A DNA stretch of 64,000 bases from a bacterium (lineage in GTDB: Bacteria > Cyanobacteriota > Vampirovibrionia > Gastranaerophilales > Gastranaerophilaceae), in the NCBI GenBank assembly GCA_017559905.1, contig JAFYQF010000023.1, positions 80,803-144,802 on the forward strand. Reading direction: 5' to 3'. The position numbers were made by a program, and so were the translations under genes. Positions 61,570-64,000 of this stretch are shown one piece after another. Every line of letters begins with the position of its first letter. The first letter of the stretch is position 1. The notes under the pieces were generated by a model. It saw nothing but the letters and a program-made list of their open reading frames with translations, did no database searches and had not been told where the DNA came from.

Positions 61570-61600
61570 AAAAAGCGCCCACTAAATGTGAACGCTTTTT
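61570..61600 (-). terminator. Terminator between the hypothetical gene and the uracil-DNA glycosylase gene
   Basis: Arms AAAAAGCG-CAC and GTG-CGCTTTTT around a 5-base loop, with A and T runs on both sides, so it may work for both convergent genes. Confidence 0.75.
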
Positions 61601-61616
61601 AATATTTAAATTAGAA

Positions 61617-62273
61617 TTAAACCATTGCTAATTCTCTATTTTCTTTTGCTTCCATAGTTATAGAACCAAATCTATGAACATCATTTAAAAATTTATTTTT
61701 AATTTCTCTCAAATCTTGAGCCATCAATGTTCTTGGCGCACCTTCAGCAGTTGAGTGATTTCTCAACAAGTAAGATGGGTGGAATATAGTCATCGCTGGA
61801 TATTCAACACCGTCAACATTAATAGTCATCCATTGACCACGAACTTTTGAAATAGTTGTTTTCTTATCTAATTCAACAAAAGATTTCAATGCTGTAGCAC
61901 CACAAAGAACGATTGCACGAGGTTTGATAATATCAATTTGCGCATTTAAAAATTTACGGCATGCAAATTTTTCTTCATCAGTTGGAACTCTATTTTCTGG
62001 TGGACGACATTTTACGGTATTTATGATGTATAAATCTTCTTCTCTAGAAATACCTGCATCAGCCAAGAATTCATTTAACAATTGACCTGCACGACCTACA
62101 AATGGCATACCGCTTTCATCTTCCATTTCTCCAGGAGCTTCACCAATGAATACGATTTTAGCAGTTGAAGCATTACCATCACCGAAAACTACATTTTTAC
62201 GTGTAGCTGCTAAAGTACAACCTTTGCAACCATTACATTTCTGTCTTACTATATCCAGACACTGTTCTTTCAT
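61617..62273 (-). CDS. Uracil-DNA glycosylase, family 4
   Basis: About 218 residues from the ATG at 62273 (GAGGAG 7 bases upstream; a GTG two codons earlier is too close to it). Removes uracil from DNA in base-excision repair. CNGCKGC near the N-terminus and later Cys in TVKCRPP and FACRKFL hold the [4Fe-4S] cluster. The motif [23 protein letters not shown] and the HPSYLLR motif are typical of family 4. It overlaps the end of the symporter gene by 41 bases. Confidence 0.93.
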   Translation of the reverse strand: MKEQCLDIVRQKCNGCKGCTLAATRKNVVFGDGNASTAKIVFIGEAPGEMEDESGMPFVGRAGQLLNEFLADAGISREEDLYIINTVKCRPPENRVPTDEEKFACRKFLNAQIDIIKPRAIVLCGATALKSFVELDKKTTISKVRGQWMTINVDGVEYPAMTIFHPSYLLRNHSTAEGAPRTLMAQDLREIKNKFLNDVHRFGSITMEAKENRELAMV

Positions 62274-63756
62274 TTTCACTCTCCTCTTGTATATCTATAT
62301 TCTGTTTGAATAATCCTACATTATATTTTTTACAATAGCGTTTCAAATCTTTGATGACAACCTCCGAAAGTATGAAAACTGCAAATAAATTCGGAACTGC
62401 TAAAAATAGCGTAAAAGCATCTGATAGATTGATAATACTCTTGAAATTCATCGCCGAACCAACCACAATGAATAAACAATATATTACCTGAAAAGTTCTT
62501 GTTGTCAATTTTGAATTACCGAACAAAAAGTTCCAACTTTTTATACCATAATATGAACCGCAAAGCATTGTTGAAAGTACAAAACAACTAGCCATAATTG
62601 TCAACAATATAGGGAAAAATGGACAAACCGAAGCAAACGCTTTTGACGTCAATTCAATACCTGCCAACCCGTTACTTTCTAAATACACACCAGAAACAAC
62701 GATTACAAATGCAGTAGCACTACCAACAATCACTGTATCAACAAAAGGTTGTAACATTGCAATAAAGGCTTGCGCAACAGGCTTACTTGTTTTTACTGCT
62801 GAAAAAGCAATAGGCGCAGTACCTAATCCTGATTCATTAGCAAACATCGCCCTTCTAAATCCCCACAACATACAAGCAAACATGCCTCCGCTTATCGCCT
62901 GTGGTTTAAACGCCTCTTTTATAATTAACACAATAGTTTCTGGTAAATGATGTATATTACAAACACAAATAACAAATGCACTTAATACATATAAAGTACA
63001 CATTACAGGAGTTACTTTTGACGTAAACTTACCGATAGCCTTAATTCCGCCAATAATAGTAACATAAGTTATAATAGCAACAATCAAACCCAACAACCAA
63101 CTTTGGTTAGCAAAAAAACTATTTTCTCCTCCGGTAACTTCTGTAATCTGAGTTGTCATTGCATTAATTTGAAATAAATTCCAACCGCCAATCATTGCAA
63201 AAATACAACATAAAGCATATATCTTCGACAAGTGAGGCGCAAATTTACCAAAAATTTTATGATTTTTAAGCCCATTTTGAATGTAATACATTGGACCGCC
63301 ATCAACAGTACCATCAGGATGAACCTGTCTAAACTTCAAACCTAGCAATACTTCTGCAAACTTTAAAGCCATTGAGAAAAAGCCCGCAATAATCATCCAA
63401 AAAATTACACCAGGCCCCCCTATTGATACCGCAGCCGCAGAACCAGCAACATTACCAATACCTGCAGAAGCCGATATAGTTGCCGTTAACGCTTGGAAAG
63501 AAGATACTTCACCTTTCTTTTTACGTTGCACAACATCCTTATGTTCATAATTTTTAGTAATTAATTTAATAGCATGCTTAAAACCCCAAACACCAATAAA
63601 AGCTGTTCTGAATGTAAAATACAAAGCAGCCACCATCAAAAGAGCAACCAAAAACTGGATTTCCACCCCTCTAATCATGATTGAGCAAAAAATAATCCCT
63701 GAAATTTTATCGGCAATAGGCGATAATAAGCTATCTATTAGACTGTCTAAATTCAT
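62233..63756 (-). CDS. Sodium:alanine symporter (AGCS family)
   Basis: 507 residues with 10-11 membrane helices. Family marks are [63 protein letters not shown] and the block [18 protein letters not shown]. It imports alanine or glycine with Na+. This supply of small amino acids fits the serine-degrading operon, but no direct link is seen. The C-terminal tail is soluble and polar. Confidence 0.93.
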   Translation of the reverse strand: MNLDSLIDSLLSPIADKISGIIFCSIMIRGVEIQFLVALLMVAALYFTFRTAFIGVWGFKHAIKLITKNYEHKDVVQRKKKGEVSSFQALTATISASAGIGNVAGSAAAVSIGGPGVIFWMIIAGFFSMALKFAEVLLGLKFRQVHPDGTVDGGPMYYIQNGLKNHKIFGKFAPHLSKIYALCCIFAMIGGWNLFQINAMTTQITEVTGGENSFFANQSWLLGLIVAIITYVTIIGGIKAIGKFTSKVTPVMCTLYVLSAFVICVCNIHHLPETIVLIIKEAFKPQAISGGMFACMLWGFRRAMFANESGLGTAPIAFSAVKTSKPVAQAFIAMLQPFVDTVIVGSATAFVIVVSGVYLESNGLAGIELTSKAFASVCPFFPILLTIMASCFVLSTMLCGSYYGIKSWNFLFGNSKLTTRTFQVIYCLFIVVGSAMNFKSIINLSDAFTLFLAVPNLFAVFILSEVVIKDLKRYCKKYNVGLFKQNIDIQEESENERTVSGYSKTEM

Positions 63757-63817
63757 ATCAAAATAATTATACTACAAATATACAAAATGCATAAATTTTC
63801 TATTTACGAAACTTTGC

Positions 63818-64000
63818 ATAAGATATGTTATTTAACTAAAAATTGATTTTTAAATTAAAGCCTCCGGCGGGTCTTCCAGACGGGGATACTTTTGGTGGCA
63901 AAAGTATCCAAAACCAGTGGCACGTTACGTTCGCTAATAATTTGTACGGCTCAACTTGAGGCTGATTAACTCGCTTATTATGTCATCCTGAACTTGTTTC
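63818..64000 (+). mobile_element. Second, partial copy of the MITE-like element (inverted)
   Basis: It starts with the same terminal repeat ATAAGATATGTTATTT (63818-63833) and continues with the right-hand part of the 8678-9174 element in opposite orientation, differing by few bases, including the GGATACTTTTG hairpin and a GTCATCCTGAAC repeat at the edge. The window ends inside it. Confidence 0.75.

Overview
The window is AT-rich DNA from a Gram-negative, flagellated, non-photosynthetic bacterium. It is most likely a gut-type member of the Melainabacteria/Vampirovibrionia (order Gastranaerophilales, phylum Cyanobacteriota). The clues are a threonyl-tRNA synthetase without the TGS domain and a short SSB ending in LLGSKRDAE, both as I recall them in cyanobacteria; LptC and LptA-like lipopolysaccharide transport proteins; flagellar rod genes; large proteins with prepilin-type N-termini; and several lineage-style proteins with a short disordered N-terminus ending in an F-x-G box. 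No photosynthesis gene is seen. The assignment is inference, and the order is less certain than the phylum. No prophage, CRISPR array or restriction system was found.

Layout. 1-9300: the start of a secreted protein, RNase PH (rph), a zinc-ribbon peptide, membrane proteins (two in tandem), a PHP phosphoesterase, release factor 2 with an intact programmed +1 frameshift, a 5'-nucleotidase-like phosphohydrolase, a pentein-fold deiminase, a TM1266-like regulator and a 497-bp MITE-like element. 9300-15750: glyS, a 746-residue prepilin-type protein and the two-subunit L-serine dehydratase. 15750-19235: a 46-residue small protein, a candidate antisense-strand small RNA, surE, an HTH protein, crcB and tRNA-Leu(GAG) with a partial duplicate of its 5' end. 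19235-27700: a glycosyltransferase, four flagellar rod genes and a 1507-residue prepilin-type giant behind a structured leader. 27700-34520: yebC, a GAF-GGDEF cyclase, tsaE, tsaB, an HNH-like protein and three tandem matrixin-like metalloproteases. 34570-43000: thrS, ssb, a four-carbon-acid kinase with pdxA, secD-secF and dapA. 43090-49725: lptC, lptA-like, TPR, dprA, topA and aroE in one compact run. 49930-57500: hup, a processive glycosyltransferase, apt, a low-complexity protein, a HEAT-repeat/LOG/PHP/ymdB run. 57550-64000: rny, pepA, a hypothetical, a uracil-DNA glycosylase, an AGCS symporter and a second partial copy of the MITE-like element in inverted orientation.

How the genes fit together. 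Most of the window is housekeeping: tRNA charging and tRNA modification (t6A through TsaB and TsaE), RNA turnover (RNase PH, RNase Y), Sec export, LPS transport, DNA topology and uptake, and lysine and shikimate steps. The accessory content is mainly envelope-facing or secreted: two very large pilin-like proteins that share their ends but not their middles, three small secreted zinc proteases, the deiminase and a capsule or exopolysaccharide-type glycosyltransferase. Many operons end in clear intrinsic terminators, several of them placed between convergent genes.
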